64,000 nucleotides of DNA. Source: UBA6627 sp965248675 (GTDB taxonomy: Bacteria; Chloroflexota; Dehalococcoidia; UBA2979). Below, one piece after another: positions 51,954-60,688 of this stretch (position 1 is its first letter; every line of letters starts with the position of its first letter). The notes beneath the pieces were generated by a model. The model was given only the letters and a program-made list of their open reading frames with translations. It had not been told where the DNA came from and did not search any database. The DNA lies in NCBI GenBank assembly GCA_965248675.1, contig CBDFJZ010000006.1, forward strand, positions 62,001 through 126,000. The letters run 5' to 3'. Both the position numbers and the translations under genes were made by a program.

Positions 51954-52712
51954 ATGAGCGATGACGGGGACGAACGAGAAGCGATCGCGGCGCTCGTCGC
52001 GATCGACTTCACGGCGACCGAGTTGCGACTGCTCCTCGCCACCCTGGAACAGGAGCTGATCGCGAACGAGCGCTACGACCTCCCGCCGCTCGCCGACGAA
52101 GAGGCCTGGTCCTGGGAGGTCGGTGGCCGCGTCTCGACGCTGTTCACACGTGACGCCGAGCCGCTGTTCGCCCTCGGCATCGGGATCGCCTGCCCCGGCG
52201 CGGTGCACCCGATCCGAGGCGTGCTCACGGAGAGCCGAGGCCAGGACGGCTGGAACGAGCTCCACGTTGTCGACGCGATCCGGCGCCACATCGACGCACC
52301 GGCGATCGCGATCGATCGCGCCCAGGCGGGCCTCCGAGGCGAGATGACCGCCGGCGCCGCTCTCGACCTGACGGACGCCCTCTACGTCTCGCTGAGCCAG
52401 CCGCAGCCGGCCGCGGCGATCCTCGCCGCCGGAACGATCGTGCGCGGCGCGCACCATCGCCCCGGCTTGATCGAGGCCACCGACCCGGTCGCCGCGATCG
52501 CGATCGCCGCCGCCGCGCTCGACAGCGCACGTGTGATCCTCGACGCTCCCGAAGACGACGCCGAACGCCTCGCCACCGCCGTGCGCGAAGCACTCACGGC
52601 GGCCGGAGGCAGCGCCGAGGTCGTGGTCTCCGAGCTCGGCGATCGCGCACCGTTGCTTGGCGCGCTCGATGCAGCCTCGATCGTCGCCTACGAGGGAGAG
52701 CGCGAAGCATGA
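51954..52712 (+). CDS. ROK-like (sugar kinase fold) protein, degenerate
   Basis: A 252-residue protein with the ROK/glucokinase layout: DFTATELRLLLATLE, FALGIGIACPGAV, GVLTESRGQDGWNELHVVDA, AIAIDRAQAGLRGEMTAGAA and ALYVSLSQ. The phosphate loops with Gly (DxGxT; GxGxG) are not conserved, and the ROK zinc motif is absent, so kinase activity is unlikely. ATG with GGAGG upstream; a GTG at 51921 overlapping the upstream stop is an alternative. It overlaps the next gene by four bases. Confidence 0.65.
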   Translation: MSDDGDEREAIAALVAIDFTATELRLLLATLEQELIANERYDLPPLADEEAWSWEVGGRVSTLFTRDAEPLFALGIGIACPGAVHPIRGVLTESRGQDGWNELHVVDAIRRHIDAPAIAIDRAQAGLRGEMTAGAALDLTDALYVSLSQPQPAAAILAAGTIVRGAHHRPGLIEATDPVAAIAIAAAALDSARVILDAPEDDAERLATAVREALTAAGGSAEVVVSELGDRAPLLGALDAASIVAYEGEREA

Positions 52713-53095
52713 CCAGCGGAGAGCCGCCGGCCGGCCCGCCACACCTCCCGCTCGCGCTCGACCGCCAGGAGACCGGCACGCTGCTCGGCGCGCTCGCCTG
52801 GGTGATCGGCGGCCTCGAGATCATGCGCGACCGCGCCGAGGCGGTCGACGAACCGGCGCTCGTCGAACTGCACGCCACGATCGTCCCGCGCCTCGAGGCG
52901 ATGCTCACCACCATGAACGAGGCGCGCCAGCGGAGCCCACTCGAAGGCATCGGTCAGCTCGAACCCGCGGTCGAAGCCGCCTACTCCCAGCTCCGCCAGG
53001 CATTCGAGGCCTGGATCGAGCTCACGGCATACGAAACCGCCTCCTCCGCGGTCGCGACACACGAAGATGAGAGCGTCAGCGGAGATCCCGACTAG
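52709..53095 (+). CDS. Hypothetical helical protein, 128 residues
   Basis: Overlaps the ROK-like gene by four bases (ATGA), so it is translationally coupled to it. Helical throughout: LDRQETGTLLGALAWVIGGLEIM, VELHATIVPRLEAMLTTMNEAR and AAYSQLRQAFEAWIELTAYE. No motif recognised. It ends the three-gene run beginning at 50821 and is followed by the repeat-rich gap. Confidence 0.6.
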   Translation: MTSGEPPAGPPHLPLALDRQETGTLLGALAWVIGGLEIMRDRAEAVDEPALVELHATIVPRLEAMLTTMNEARQRSPLEGIGQLEPAVEAAYSQLRQAFEAWIELTAYETASSAVATHEDESVSGDPD

Positions 53096-53376
53096 GCAGC
53101 GCGGACTGATTCAGCCGGTCAAACCCTCAGTGGGCAGCAAGGCCAACGAGGCTCACCAGCCCAACGCGGCCAGCCACCATAATCGCTCCGCCCTTCGTCG
53201 CACCGGCGCCCTCCAAGCTCCCATCCCGACAGCGTGCGCCTGGCGGTGCCAGACGCCCCTCATTCAAGACGCACTACGCAGTTTCAAGCCCCACCGAGAC
53301 GAAGCACCCCACCCGCCGGCCACCGAAGCTCACGACGGCCGCGCGGTCCCCCGGCTTTGAGGGGTCCCGGGGACCC

Positions 53377-53391
53377 TCGCGCGTAGCGCGA
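53377..53391 (+). repeat. Micro-palindrome 1, TCGCGC-GTA-GCGCGA
   Basis: Perfect 6-bp stem with a GTA loop, the centre of the 28-base insert in the first hairpin loop. CCTCG before and CGAGG after it can form a further stem. Confidence 0.7.
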
Positions 53392-53432
53392 TCCCGAGGT
53401 TGACCGTCCCCGGGCGGGGGTGTCGGGGGCCC

Positions 53433-53445
53433 CGCCCGTAGGGCG
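53433..53445 (+). repeat. Micro-palindrome 2, CGCCC-GTA-GGGCG
   Basis: Perfect 5-bp stem with a GTA loop at the centre of the 27-base insert in the second hairpin loop; followed by ATC like the others. Confidence 0.7.
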
Positions 53446-53683
53446 ATCGAGAAGGCAGAGTGCCCCGACGAACGAATCGACCTCCAGTGCCCGCGCGCAG
53501 CACTACGCTAGCCGCCCACCTCGTAACCCGTGCGGTCAGCTCCGGTGCGCCCATCGCGCCAGCGACTCCGAGCCCCTCGTCGCGCCGGCGCCAGCAGGCA
53601 GTATCCCAGCGGTGCCGTCAGCGAGCCGACACCTCTGAGCGCGACCGCGTAGCGCGCCGCGGCCGGGGGGTCACCGGGGGTCC

Positions 53684-53698
53684 TCGCCCGTAGGGCGA
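53684..53698 (+). repeat. Micro-palindrome 3, TCGCCC-GTA-GGGCGA
   Basis: Perfect 6-bp stem with a GTA loop, again followed by TC and an AG-rich tail. A weaker relative, CGC-GTA-GCG, lies at 53646-53654. Confidence 0.65.
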
Positions 53699-53823
53699 TC
53701 CAGACGTAGCGCTCCCGAACACAAACTCCGGGGGCGGGCGGGGTGGGTCCTCCCGAGGTCAGAGCCGCGGCGCAGCCGCAACCTGGCCTCTCGGAGGCCA
53801 CGAGCACCCTCGGCAGAACGACG

Positions 53824-55545
53824 CTAGTACCCTCGGTACTTCGTGGCCAGCGGGAGCCGCCGGTCCCGCCCGAACGCCCGCGTCGAGATCTTCACGCCCG
53901 GCGGCGACTGCCGCCGCTTGTACTCGTTGCGGTTGATCAGGTCGATGATGCGCCGCACCGTCGCCTCCTCGAACCCGCGCGCGACGATCGACTCCAGCGG
54001 TAGATCGTCCTCGACGTACGCCTCCACGATCGGATCGAGGATCTCGTAGGCGGGCAGCGAATCGGTGTCGAGCTGATCCGCTCGTAGCTCTGCGGACGGC
54101 GGCTTCTCGATCGAGTTGACCGGGATCACCTCGCTGACCGTGTTCCGGTAGCGCGCAAGCTCCCAGACCATCGTCTTCGAGACGTCCTTGATCACCGCGA
54201 ACCCGCCGGCCATGTCGCCGTAGAGCGTCGCGTAGCCGCACGCGTACTCGGACTTGTTGCCGGTCGTGAGCACCAGCGAGCCGTTGCGCTTGTTCGACAG
54301 CGCCATCACCAGCATTCCGCGGATGCGGGACTGCAGGTTTTCCTCGGCGGTCCCCGGCTCGAGGCCTTCGAACTCCCGCACGAGCGTGTCCAGCGACGCG
54401 TCGTGCATCGGCTCGATCGGCAGCGACGCGAGCCGGATGCCGAGCCGCTCCGCCAGATCGACCGCATCCGCGATCGATCCTTCCGAGGAGTAGCGCGACG
54501 GCATCGAGACCCCGGTCACGTGCTGGGCTCCGAGCGCGTCCACGGCAATCGCGGCGACGATCGCGGAGTCGATGCCGCCCGACAGCGCGACGAAGACGTC
54601 CTCGAAGCCGCTCTTGCGCACGTAGTCGCCGGTGCCGAGTACGAGACCGGCGTAGACCTCGGCAGCCAGCTCCGGCGGCTCGAGCGCCTGCTCTGGTAGC
54701 GGCGCGCGGTCACCATCGAACGGTGCGCTCAGCGGCAGCGGCTCGACGCGATGCTCTGGAAGCCGGCGGCGACGCAGCCGTGATTCGTGCAATTGGCGCT
54801 GGACGATCTCGTCGACCGGGATGTCTGCGATCAGCAGATCCGCCTCCATCGACGCGCCGCGCGCGATCGTCGCCCCCTCGGCGTCCACCACGAGCGAGTT
54901 GCCGTCGAATACCAGCTCGTCCTGCCCGCCCACCTGGTTCACGTAGACCACCGCCACCGTGTTGTCGGCCGCCCGCGTCGAGATCATCCGCTCCCGGTAT
55001 CGCGACTTGTCGGCGTGGAACGGCGACGCGTTCAGGTTGAGGATCACCTGCGCACCGGCAAGCGCCTGCTCCCGCGCCGGGCCGCCCGGGAACCACATGT
55101 CCTCGCAGATCGTCACCCCCACCGCGACGCCACCGATCTCGAACAGGCTCAGCTCGTAACCCGCGTGGAAGTACCGTTCCTCGTCGAAGACGCCGTAGTT
55201 CGGCAGCATCTGCTTGTGGTAGATGCCGGCGATCTTCCCGTCGTGCAGCACCGCCGCCGAGTTGTAGAGGTGATCGTCGAAATCGAGGCAGCCGACGATC
55301 AGCGGCGGCAGTCCACGCGTCTCCTCCGCCAGCGCCAGCAGTCGCTCCTGCGCTTCATCGATGAACGCGCCGCGGATCAGCAGATCCTCCGGCGGGTACC
55401 CGACCAGCGCGAGCTCCGGGTAGACCACCAGATCGACCTCGGGCTCGGCGGCGCGGCGCGCGGCCTCGAGGATCAGCGCGTGGTTGCCGTCGAAGTCGCC
55501 CACGGTCGTGTTCAGCTGGGCGAGGGCGACGCGAAGGTGGTGCAC
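53824..55545 (-). CDS. nadE: Glutamine-dependent NAD+ synthetase
   Basis: A 573-residue two-domain NadE. N-terminal nitrilase-type glutaminase: Glu in VYPELALVGYPPEDLL, Lys in IYHKQMLPNYGVFDE and nucleophile Cys in VTICEDMWFPGG. C-terminal synthetase: ATP pyrophosphatase loop VALSGGIDSAIVAAIA, SNKRNGSLVLTTGNKSEYACGY and DLINRNEYKRRQSPPG. It makes NAD from nicotinate adenine dinucleotide with ammonia channelled from glutamine. The 352 bases upstream (55546-55897) show no gene or clear site. Confidence 0.95.
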   Translation of the reverse strand: MHHLRVALAQLNTTVGDFDGNHALILEAARRAAEPEVDLVVYPELALVGYPPEDLLIRGAFIDEAQERLLALAEETRGLPPLIVGCLDFDDHLYNSAAVLHDGKIAGIYHKQMLPNYGVFDEERYFHAGYELSLFEIGGVAVGVTICEDMWFPGGPAREQALAGAQVILNLNASPFHADKSRYRERMISTRAADNTVAVVYVNQVGGQDELVFDGNSLVVDAEGATIARGASMEADLLIADIPVDEIVQRQLHESRLRRRRLPEHRVEPLPLSAPFDGDRAPLPEQALEPPELAAEVYAGLVLGTGDYVRKSGFEDVFVALSGGIDSAIVAAIAVDALGAQHVTGVSMPSRYSSEGSIADAVDLAERLGIRLASLPIEPMHDASLDTLVREFEGLEPGTAEENLQSRIRGMLVMALSNKRNGSLVLTTGNKSEYACGYATLYGDMAGGFAVIKDVSKTMVWELARYRNTVSEVIPVNSIEKPPSAELRADQLDTDSLPAYEILDPIVEAYVEDDLPLESIVARGFEEATVRRIIDLINRNEYKRRQSPPGVKISTRAFGRDRRLPLATKYRGY

Positions 55546-55897
55546 GGCGAGTCCGTTCGTCGCTGTTTGCGTACATCGTACACAAAGTCTTGATCCGCCC
55601 CAGCCTAGGGCCGTGTCGGAGGGCGGTCAATCGGGGTCGTCGGCGCTCCACTGCGAGCTGTCAGCCTGGTCGGCCCGAGCGCGAAGACCGCTCACACGCA
55701 ATGGCTGGCGAGCCCTCGACGCGGCGAGGAGACCTGTCCGTAAGTACGGGTCCGCAATGGAACGACGACGGTACGATCCAGGCACGGCTGCTCGGAGCGG
55801 TTGCGAGATCAAACGTGACCCGGCGCTCCCAGAGCGCGAACAGGCCCCGAGGCATACCTCGATCAGCCGCTGCCTCGGTGCAGAAACGGATGAATCG

Positions 55898-56323
55898 ATG
55901 ACCGTCATCCTCGACCACACGATCGTGCCTTCCAAGAACAAGGAAGCGTCCGCCGAATTCTTCGCCCGCATCTTCGGCCTCAGCTACGAAGGCAACTGGG
56001 GACACTTCGCCCCCGTGCGCGTCAACGAATCGCTCGGCCTCGACTTCGACACCCGCGAGCGGTTCGAGCCCCATCACTACGCCTTCTACGTTAGCGAGCA
56101 GGAGTTCGACGAGATCTTCGAGCGCCTCAAGGACGAGCACATCAAGTACGGCAGCGGCCCGTACGCCACGGACGACATGAAGACCGGCACCCGCGACGGC
56201 GGGCCGTTCGTCTACTTCCGCGATCTCGATGGCCACGTGCTCGAAGTGATGACCCGGCCGCAGGTACTCGATCCCAGCGATGATCCCTGGGCCGCCAGAC
56301 GGTCAGCACAAGCCGTCCAGTAG
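55898..56323 (+). CDS. VOC-family protein
   Basis: A 141-residue glyoxalase-fold protein with metal-ligand candidates His in VILDHTIVPSKN, His in EPHHYAFYVSEQEF and Glu in DGHVLEVMTRPQ, so a three-ligand metal site is plausible. HYAFYVSEQEFDEIFERLK and VYFRDLDGHVLEVM are typical strands. The ATG was chosen at the start of the first strand. It converges with the oxidase operon across a strong hairpin terminator. Confidence 0.85.
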   Translation: MTVILDHTIVPSKNKEASAEFFARIFGLSYEGNWGHFAPVRVNESLGLDFDTRERFEPHHYAFYVSEQEFDEIFERLKDEHIKYGSGPYATDDMKTGTRDGGPFVYFRDLDGHVLEVMTRPQVLDPSDDPWAARRSAQAVQ

Positions 56324-56365
56324 TCCTTGAAACCGCCAGGCTTCGCGCGACGCCACCCCTCAGAT

Positions 56366-56395
56366 CAACACGGACCGCTTGCGCGGCCCGTGTTG
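56366..56395. terminator. Bidirectional hairpin terminator between the VOC and oxidase genes
   Basis: CAACACGG pairs with CCGTGTTG and CCGC with GCGG around TTGC; only one A-C mismatch over 13 positions. It lies between convergent genes (VOC stop 56323, coxIV stop 56420), as expected for a shared terminator. No long T run on either side. Confidence 0.65.
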
Positions 56396-56419
56396 TGCGG
56401 CATCGAAGTTCCGAACCAA

Positions 56420-56815
56420 CTACAGCAGGCGGTCGCTCTCGATGAAGAGCTCACGCGATTCCTCGCTGTGCTCGAGCGGCGGCAGCTCTTCCCCGCCGAG
56501 CGCGTCCGAGGGGTCATTCCAGAACAGCGAGATCAGCGCGATCAGGACCCCCGTACCCAGGACGAGCCCGAGCACGAACATCCGCGTGAACAACCCGGAC
56601 TCGAAGCGCAGGTGCATGAACAGCGCGACCACGACCGCGAACTTTAGCGCCGACAGCACGATCAGGGTCGGGACGAGCACGGTCGTGCGGATATCCGAGT
56701 ACGAGGCGACCAGCTCGAGCGCGGTGACCACGCCGAGGCCGATCGTGATGTAGATGTACTGGCGCGGTCCAAGTGGGGACCCGTGGGACTGCTCTGCGTG
56801 CGCGTCGCCCGCCAT
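56420..56815 (-). CDS. ctaF: Cytochrome c oxidase subunit IV (caa3-type)
   Basis: A 131-residue membrane protein with three helices (YIYITIGLGVVTALELVA, LIVLSALKFAVVVALFMHLRFE, FVLGLVLGTGVLIALISLFW). The ALKFAVVVALFMHLRFE segment is typical of the CtaF/COX4_pro-type subunit. Last gene of the oxidase operon, 13 bases after the subunit III gene. Confidence 0.85.
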   Translation of the reverse strand: MAGDAHAEQSHGSPLGPRQYIYITIGLGVVTALELVASYSDIRTTVLVPTLIVLSALKFAVVVALFMHLRFESGLFTRMFVLGLVLGTGVLIALISLFWNDPSDALGGEELPPLEHSEESRELFIESDRLL

Positions 56816-56828
56816 ATGCCCGGCCCTC

Positions 56829-57425
56829 CTACGGAATCAGGTAGATGACCGTGAAGATCACGATCCAGACGATGTCGACGAAGTGCCAGTACAAACCGGC
56901 GATCTCGACGTGGGTCCCGGCGTCGCGACCGAGTCCGTTGCGTCTCATCGAGCCCAGCAACATCGAGGAGAGGTACAGCACGCCGACGGCGACGTGCGTG
57001 CCGTGGAACCCGGTCAGCACAAAGAACGACGAGCCGAACTGGTTCGTCGAGAGGTTGAGGCCCTCCTGACCGAAGGTGCGGAACTCGAACACCTGGAACC
57101 CGAGGAACACTAGGCCCAGCAAGATCGTCGCCAGCAGCGCCAGCTTCATCATCCGCGGCAACGCATGCTGCGCGCCGTAGACGGCAAGCACCATCGTGAA
57201 CGAGCTCATCAGCAGCACAAAGGTGCTGGTGGAGGTCAGCGGGATGTCGAACACGTCCTCGGGCAGCGGGCGGACCAGCGACTCGCCTTTGTAGATGAGG
57301 TACGTCGAGATCAGGGAACCGAAAAAGAGGCACTCGGAGGCGAGGAAGATCCACATCAGGAGCATGCGGTTGTCGACGCCGGCGGAGGCGTGGTGCTCTT
57401 CGCCGTGTGCCGCTTCTGCTGCCAT
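56829..57425 (-). CDS. ctaE: Cytochrome c oxidase subunit III
   Basis: A 198-residue five-helix CtaE-type subunit III. RMLLMWIFLASECLFFGSLISTYL, VLTGFHGTHVAVGVLYL and HVEIAGLYWHFVDIVWIVIFTVIYL include the conserved Glu (SEC) and the GFHGTHV loop. It stabilises subunit I and helps proton uptake. Starts 54 bases after the subunit I gene ends. Confidence 0.92.
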   Translation of the reverse strand: MAAEAAHGEEHHASAGVDNRMLLMWIFLASECLFFGSLISTYLIYKGESLVRPLPEDVFDIPLTSTSTFVLLMSSFTMVLAVYGAQHALPRMMKLALLATILLGLVFLGFQVFEFRTFGQEGLNLSTNQFGSSFFVLTGFHGTHVAVGVLYLSSMLLGSMRRNGLGRDAGTHVEIAGLYWHFVDIVWIVIFTVIYLIP

Positions 57426-57479
57426 GTCCGCTCCCTATGCGCGGCGCCGCAGCACCTCGCCGTTCGTTCGTCCTCGAGG

Positions 57480-59282
57480 TTAGTCGGTCGGTTCGAGCGC
57501 CCAACCCCAGACGGAGTAGAGAATCACCACGGCGCCAAGCGCCGTCAGCGCGAGGTGCGACAGCACGCCCACGCCCAGCAACAGCACGCCCAGTCCCAAC
57601 AGCAATGGGAAGTAGGACGGCGGCGGCAGGTGGATATGCACCTCGGCCGGGGGCTCGGGCTTCTCAATCCCGTGATCGCGGTCGTACCAGAGCGGGTCGC
57701 GGTCGCGCACCTCGGGGATCACGTCGAAGTCGTGCTCCGGCGGCGGCGAGCTGGTCGCCCACTCGAGCGTCCCGGCGTCCCACGGGTTGTCTCCGGCCGT
57801 CGGCTCCTTGCGCATCGTCCAGAAGAAATTGACCAGGAAGACGAGCACGCCAAGGCCGAGCATGTACGAGCCGATCGTGGCGACCATGTTCCAGGTTTCC
57901 CAACCCAGATCGGCGTCGTAGGTGTAGATCCGCCGTGGCATCCCGGACAACCCCAGGAAGTGCATTGGGAAGAACGTCACGTTCATGCCGATGAACAGCA
58001 GCCAGAAGTTGATCTTGCCGAGCGTCTCGTCGAGGAAGCGGCCGGTCATCTTCGGGAACCAGTAGTAGATGCCGGCGAAGATCCCGACGATCGAGCCGCC
58101 GAACAGCACGTAGTGGATGTGAGCCACGATGAAGTACGTGTCTTGCTGCTGGCTGTCGACCGGCGGGCTGGCATGCATCACGCCCGTCACTCCGCCGATC
58201 GTGAACAGCGCGATAAAGGAGACGGCGAAGTACATCGCGGTGTTGAAGTGGATGCTGCCGCCGTAGAGCGTACCCATCCAGTTGAAGATCTTGATCCCGG
58301 TCGGCACCGCGATCGCCATCGTGCTCGCGGTGAAGACGATCTGCGGCACCGTGTCGAGGCCCGTCGTGAACATGTGGTGGCTCCACACGGCAAATCCGAG
58401 CACTCCGATCGCTACCCCGGCGAACACGATCGCCGGGTACCCGAACAGCGGCTTACGCGAGAAGACCGGCAGCACCTCCGAAACGATCCCCATCGACGGG
58501 AGGATCAGCACGTAGACCTCGGGGTGCGCGAACACCCAGAACAGGTGCTGCCAGAGAATCGGGTCGCCACCCCCGCTGGGCGAAAAGAAGTTGGTGGTGA
58601 AGTTCCGGTCGAAGACGAGCTGGACCAGCGCCACCGTGATCACCGGCAGCGAGAGGATCAGCAGGAAGTTGACGACCAGCATCATCCAGAGGAACACCGG
58701 CAACCGCATCATGCTCATCCCCGGGGCGCGCATGTTGATCAACGTCACCGCGAAGTTCAGCGAGGCCATCAGCGACGAGACCCCGAGGATGATCAGCCCG
58801 ACGGCATAGAAGTCCAGGCCCGAGCCGGGCGCGTACGTCTCGGAGGAGAGCGGGGCGTAGGCGAACCAGCCGGCGTCCGGAGCGCCGCCGAAGACGAAGC
58901 TGCTGGTGAGCAGCAGTGCGCCGGACAAGAACACCCAGTACGAGAGCGCGTTCAGCCGCGGGAACGCGACGTCGCGGGCGCCGATCATCAACGGCAAGAA
59001 GAAGTTAAAGAACGAGGCGCCGAGCGGCATGATCGCCAGGAAGATCATCGTCAGCGCATGCATCGTGAAGAGCTGGTTGAAGCGATCGGCCTCGATCACA
59101 GTTCCGTTCGGGACGGCAAGCTGAGTCCGGATCAGCAGCGCCTCGAAGCCGGCGAGCAGGAAGAACAAGAAGCCGCTGACGCCGTAGAGCGCGCCGATCT
59201 TCTTGTGGTCGACGGTCGTCAACCACGTCCAGATCGTGGACTCTTCCTGGACCTGAGGGAGGGTTCCGGCGGCGGTCGCCAT
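57480..59282 (-). CDS. ctaD: Cytochrome c oxidase subunit I (aa3/caa3-type)
   Basis: A 600-residue heme-copper oxidase subunit. Conserved heme and CuB ligands are visible: HALTMIFLAIMP near the N-terminus, HPEVYVLILPSMGI (His-Tyr cross-link site), WSHHMFTTGLD and HIHYVLFGGS. The K-channel and D-channel segments of A-type oxidases are largely present. It reduces O2 and pumps protons. Start 33 bases after the subunit II gene. Confidence 0.95.
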   Translation of the reverse strand: MATAAGTLPQVQEESTIWTWLTTVDHKKIGALYGVSGFLFFLLAGFEALLIRTQLAVPNGTVIEADRFNQLFTMHALTMIFLAIMPLGASFFNFFLPLMIGARDVAFPRLNALSYWVFLSGALLLTSSFVFGGAPDAGWFAYAPLSSETYAPGSGLDFYAVGLIILGVSSLMASLNFAVTLINMRAPGMSMMRLPVFLWMMLVVNFLLILSLPVITVALVQLVFDRNFTTNFFSPSGGGDPILWQHLFWVFAHPEVYVLILPSMGIVSEVLPVFSRKPLFGYPAIVFAGVAIGVLGFAVWSHHMFTTGLDTVPQIVFTASTMAIAVPTGIKIFNWMGTLYGGSIHFNTAMYFAVSFIALFTIGGVTGVMHASPPVDSQQQDTYFIVAHIHYVLFGGSIVGIFAGIYYWFPKMTGRFLDETLGKINFWLLFIGMNVTFFPMHFLGLSGMPRRIYTYDADLGWETWNMVATIGSYMLGLGVLVFLVNFFWTMRKEPTAGDNPWDAGTLEWATSSPPPEHDFDVIPEVRDRDPLWYDRDHGIEKPEPPAEVHIHLPPPSYFPLLLGLGVLLLGVGVLSHLALTALGAVVILYSVWGWALEPTD

Positions 59283-59315
59283 GTCGTGTCCTTCGTTGCG
59301 GGCCGCGGCCCGTAA

Positions 59316-60341
59316 CTATTCGAGCCCTTGCAGGTAGGCAACAAGTTGATCGATCTGTTCGGCGCTGAGGTTCAGGTTCAGCATCTTCGAGCCCGGTTTC
59401 TCACCTGGTGGGTTGGCAAGCCATGCTCTCAGGTTCGCCGTGTTGTTCTCGAGGATCCCTGAGGCGATCGTCGTCCGCGACGCGACATGCGTAAGATCGG
59501 GGCCGGTCTGGGCGGCCGCGCGGGTACCTCGAATCTCGTGGCACGCCGCGCATATCGTCGTTGCGATCCCCTCGCCGGCGGTCGCAAGATCGCCCGAGGC
59601 CGGAGCCGCGCCCGCCCGCTGCTGCGCGACCCACGCATCGAAATCCTCTTGCGTGTCGACGAACACGCGGAACCGCATGTTCGCGTGCGACGTCCCGCAG
59701 AACTCCGCGCACTGACCGAGGAACACGCCGGTCACTTCCGGCGTGAACCAGAGCCGGTTGTCGTGGCCCGGGACCATGTCGACTTTGCCCGCCAGCTGCG
59801 GCACCCAGAACGAGTGGATCACGTCTTTGGACCGCAGCTCGACGTTCACAGGAACGCCGACTGGGAGGTGCAGCTCGTTCGCCGTCACCACCCCGAGCTC
59901 GGGGTATTCGAAGTGGAACCACCACTGGTTACCGGTCGCGACGACCTCGAGCGAGTCATCCGGCGCATCACCCGTCGTATCGATGATCACCTGGAAGGTC
60001 GGCACCGCGATCACGACGACGATGATCACCGGAATCAGCGTCCAGAAGACTTCGAGCCGCGAGTTGCCGTGAATTTGCTGCGCTTCGTGCCCTGGCCGCT
60101 CGCGAAACACCATCGAGAACGCCAGCACCAGCGCAAGCACCCCGACCATCACGATGCCCGCAAGGATCGTGACGAACGTGTACACGTCGTTCACGGCGTC
60201 GGCGTTGTCCGAGAGCGGATCGAGGGTGGTCTGCGGGTCCGACACGGTCGCGTCCCAGGCCAACCAGATCAGCCAGGTCGTGACCAGCACCACCGCCAGC
60301 GAAACGACCGTGAGCGAGATGGCGCGCGCTGATGGACGCAA
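59316..60341 (-). CDS. ctaC: Cytochrome c oxidase subunit II with fused cytochrome c (caa3-type)
   Basis: A 341-residue subunit. Two N-terminal membrane helices (AISLTVVSLAVVLVTTWLIWLA, VTILAGIVMVGVLALVLAFSM), the CuA domain with HSFWVPQLAGKVDMVPG and ligands in CAEFCGTSHANM, then a fused class I cytochrome c (CAACHEIRGT, GPDLTHVASR, Met ligand in GSKMLNLNL). A TTG start at 60341 has GGAGG 6 bases before it; a longer frame upstream to 60437 is not convincing. First gene of the operon II-I-III-IV. Confidence 0.92.
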   Translation of the reverse strand: MRPSARAISLTVVSLAVVLVTTWLIWLAWDATVSDPQTTLDPLSDNADAVNDVYTFVTILAGIVMVGVLALVLAFSMVFRERPGHEAQQIHGNSRLEVFWTLIPVIIVVVIAVPTFQVIIDTTGDAPDDSLEVVATGNQWWFHFEYPELGVVTANELHLPVGVPVNVELRSKDVIHSFWVPQLAGKVDMVPGHDNRLWFTPEVTGVFLGQCAEFCGTSHANMRFRVFVDTQEDFDAWVAQQRAGAAPASGDLATAGEGIATTICAACHEIRGTRAAAQTGPDLTHVASRTTIASGILENNTANLRAWLANPPGEKPGSKMLNLNLSAEQIDQLVAYLQGLE

Positions 60342-60688
60342 GCGATGCCTCCGCGAACCGGGCGGGTACCGTCGATGCCGGAACAAGGATCCCGAGGCGG
60401 CGCAGCCCGGCGCTCGCCGCCTGCTAGTGAGTAGCATCGGCCCCCGGTGCGGTCAAGCAAATCGGCCTCGCGACACCCGGGCCAGCCCGCTTCCCGCCCT
60501 CCCCTCCGATCCGCGATTCAGCCAATGAAATAAGGCTCGCCGGGAACCACGGGCGGCGCCATGGACCCCCCGAGGAAATCGCTCACGAAAGCAAGCAATT
60601 CCCGGCGGGCGGCTCCCATTTCCGCCCGGCGAAGCCGGGCGCCGAACGCTCGTTGAACGCAGTGGGGAAGCGGCCGTAGCCTCTGCCT
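60342..60688. other. Divergent promoter region between oxidase and cytochrome c maturation genes
   Basis: 347 bases without a gene. A perfect 8-bp hairpin, CGCCCGGC-GAA-GCCGGGCG, lies at 60623-60641. A TAGCCT hexamer at 60677-60682 ends six bases before the GTG at 60689. No clear promoter of the oxidase operon could be picked out. Confidence 0.5.

Larger units (their letters stand above)
53165..53550 (+). repeat. Intergenic repeat, copy 2, with micro-palindrome inserts in both hairpin loops
   Basis: Homologous to 43840-44160 in the same orientation. The first hairpin (CCCGGGGAC...GTCCCCGGG) has 28 extra bases in its loop (53375-53402), and the second (GTCGGGGGC...GCCCCGAC) has 27 extra bases (53431-53457). 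Each insert has a palindromic core with a GTA loop, CGCGC-GTA-GCGCG or CGCCC-GTA-GGGCG, followed by ATC. Otherwise the two copies agree base for base over long stretches. The 728-base gap 53096-53823 has no convincing gene. Confidence 0.75.

Noticed and set aside
57165..59315. 716-codon open frame on the plus strand opposite coxI/coxIII
   Set aside because: Antisense to well-conserved oxidase genes, His/Arg/Glu-rich composition and no recognisable domain: a shadow of high-GC codon bias.
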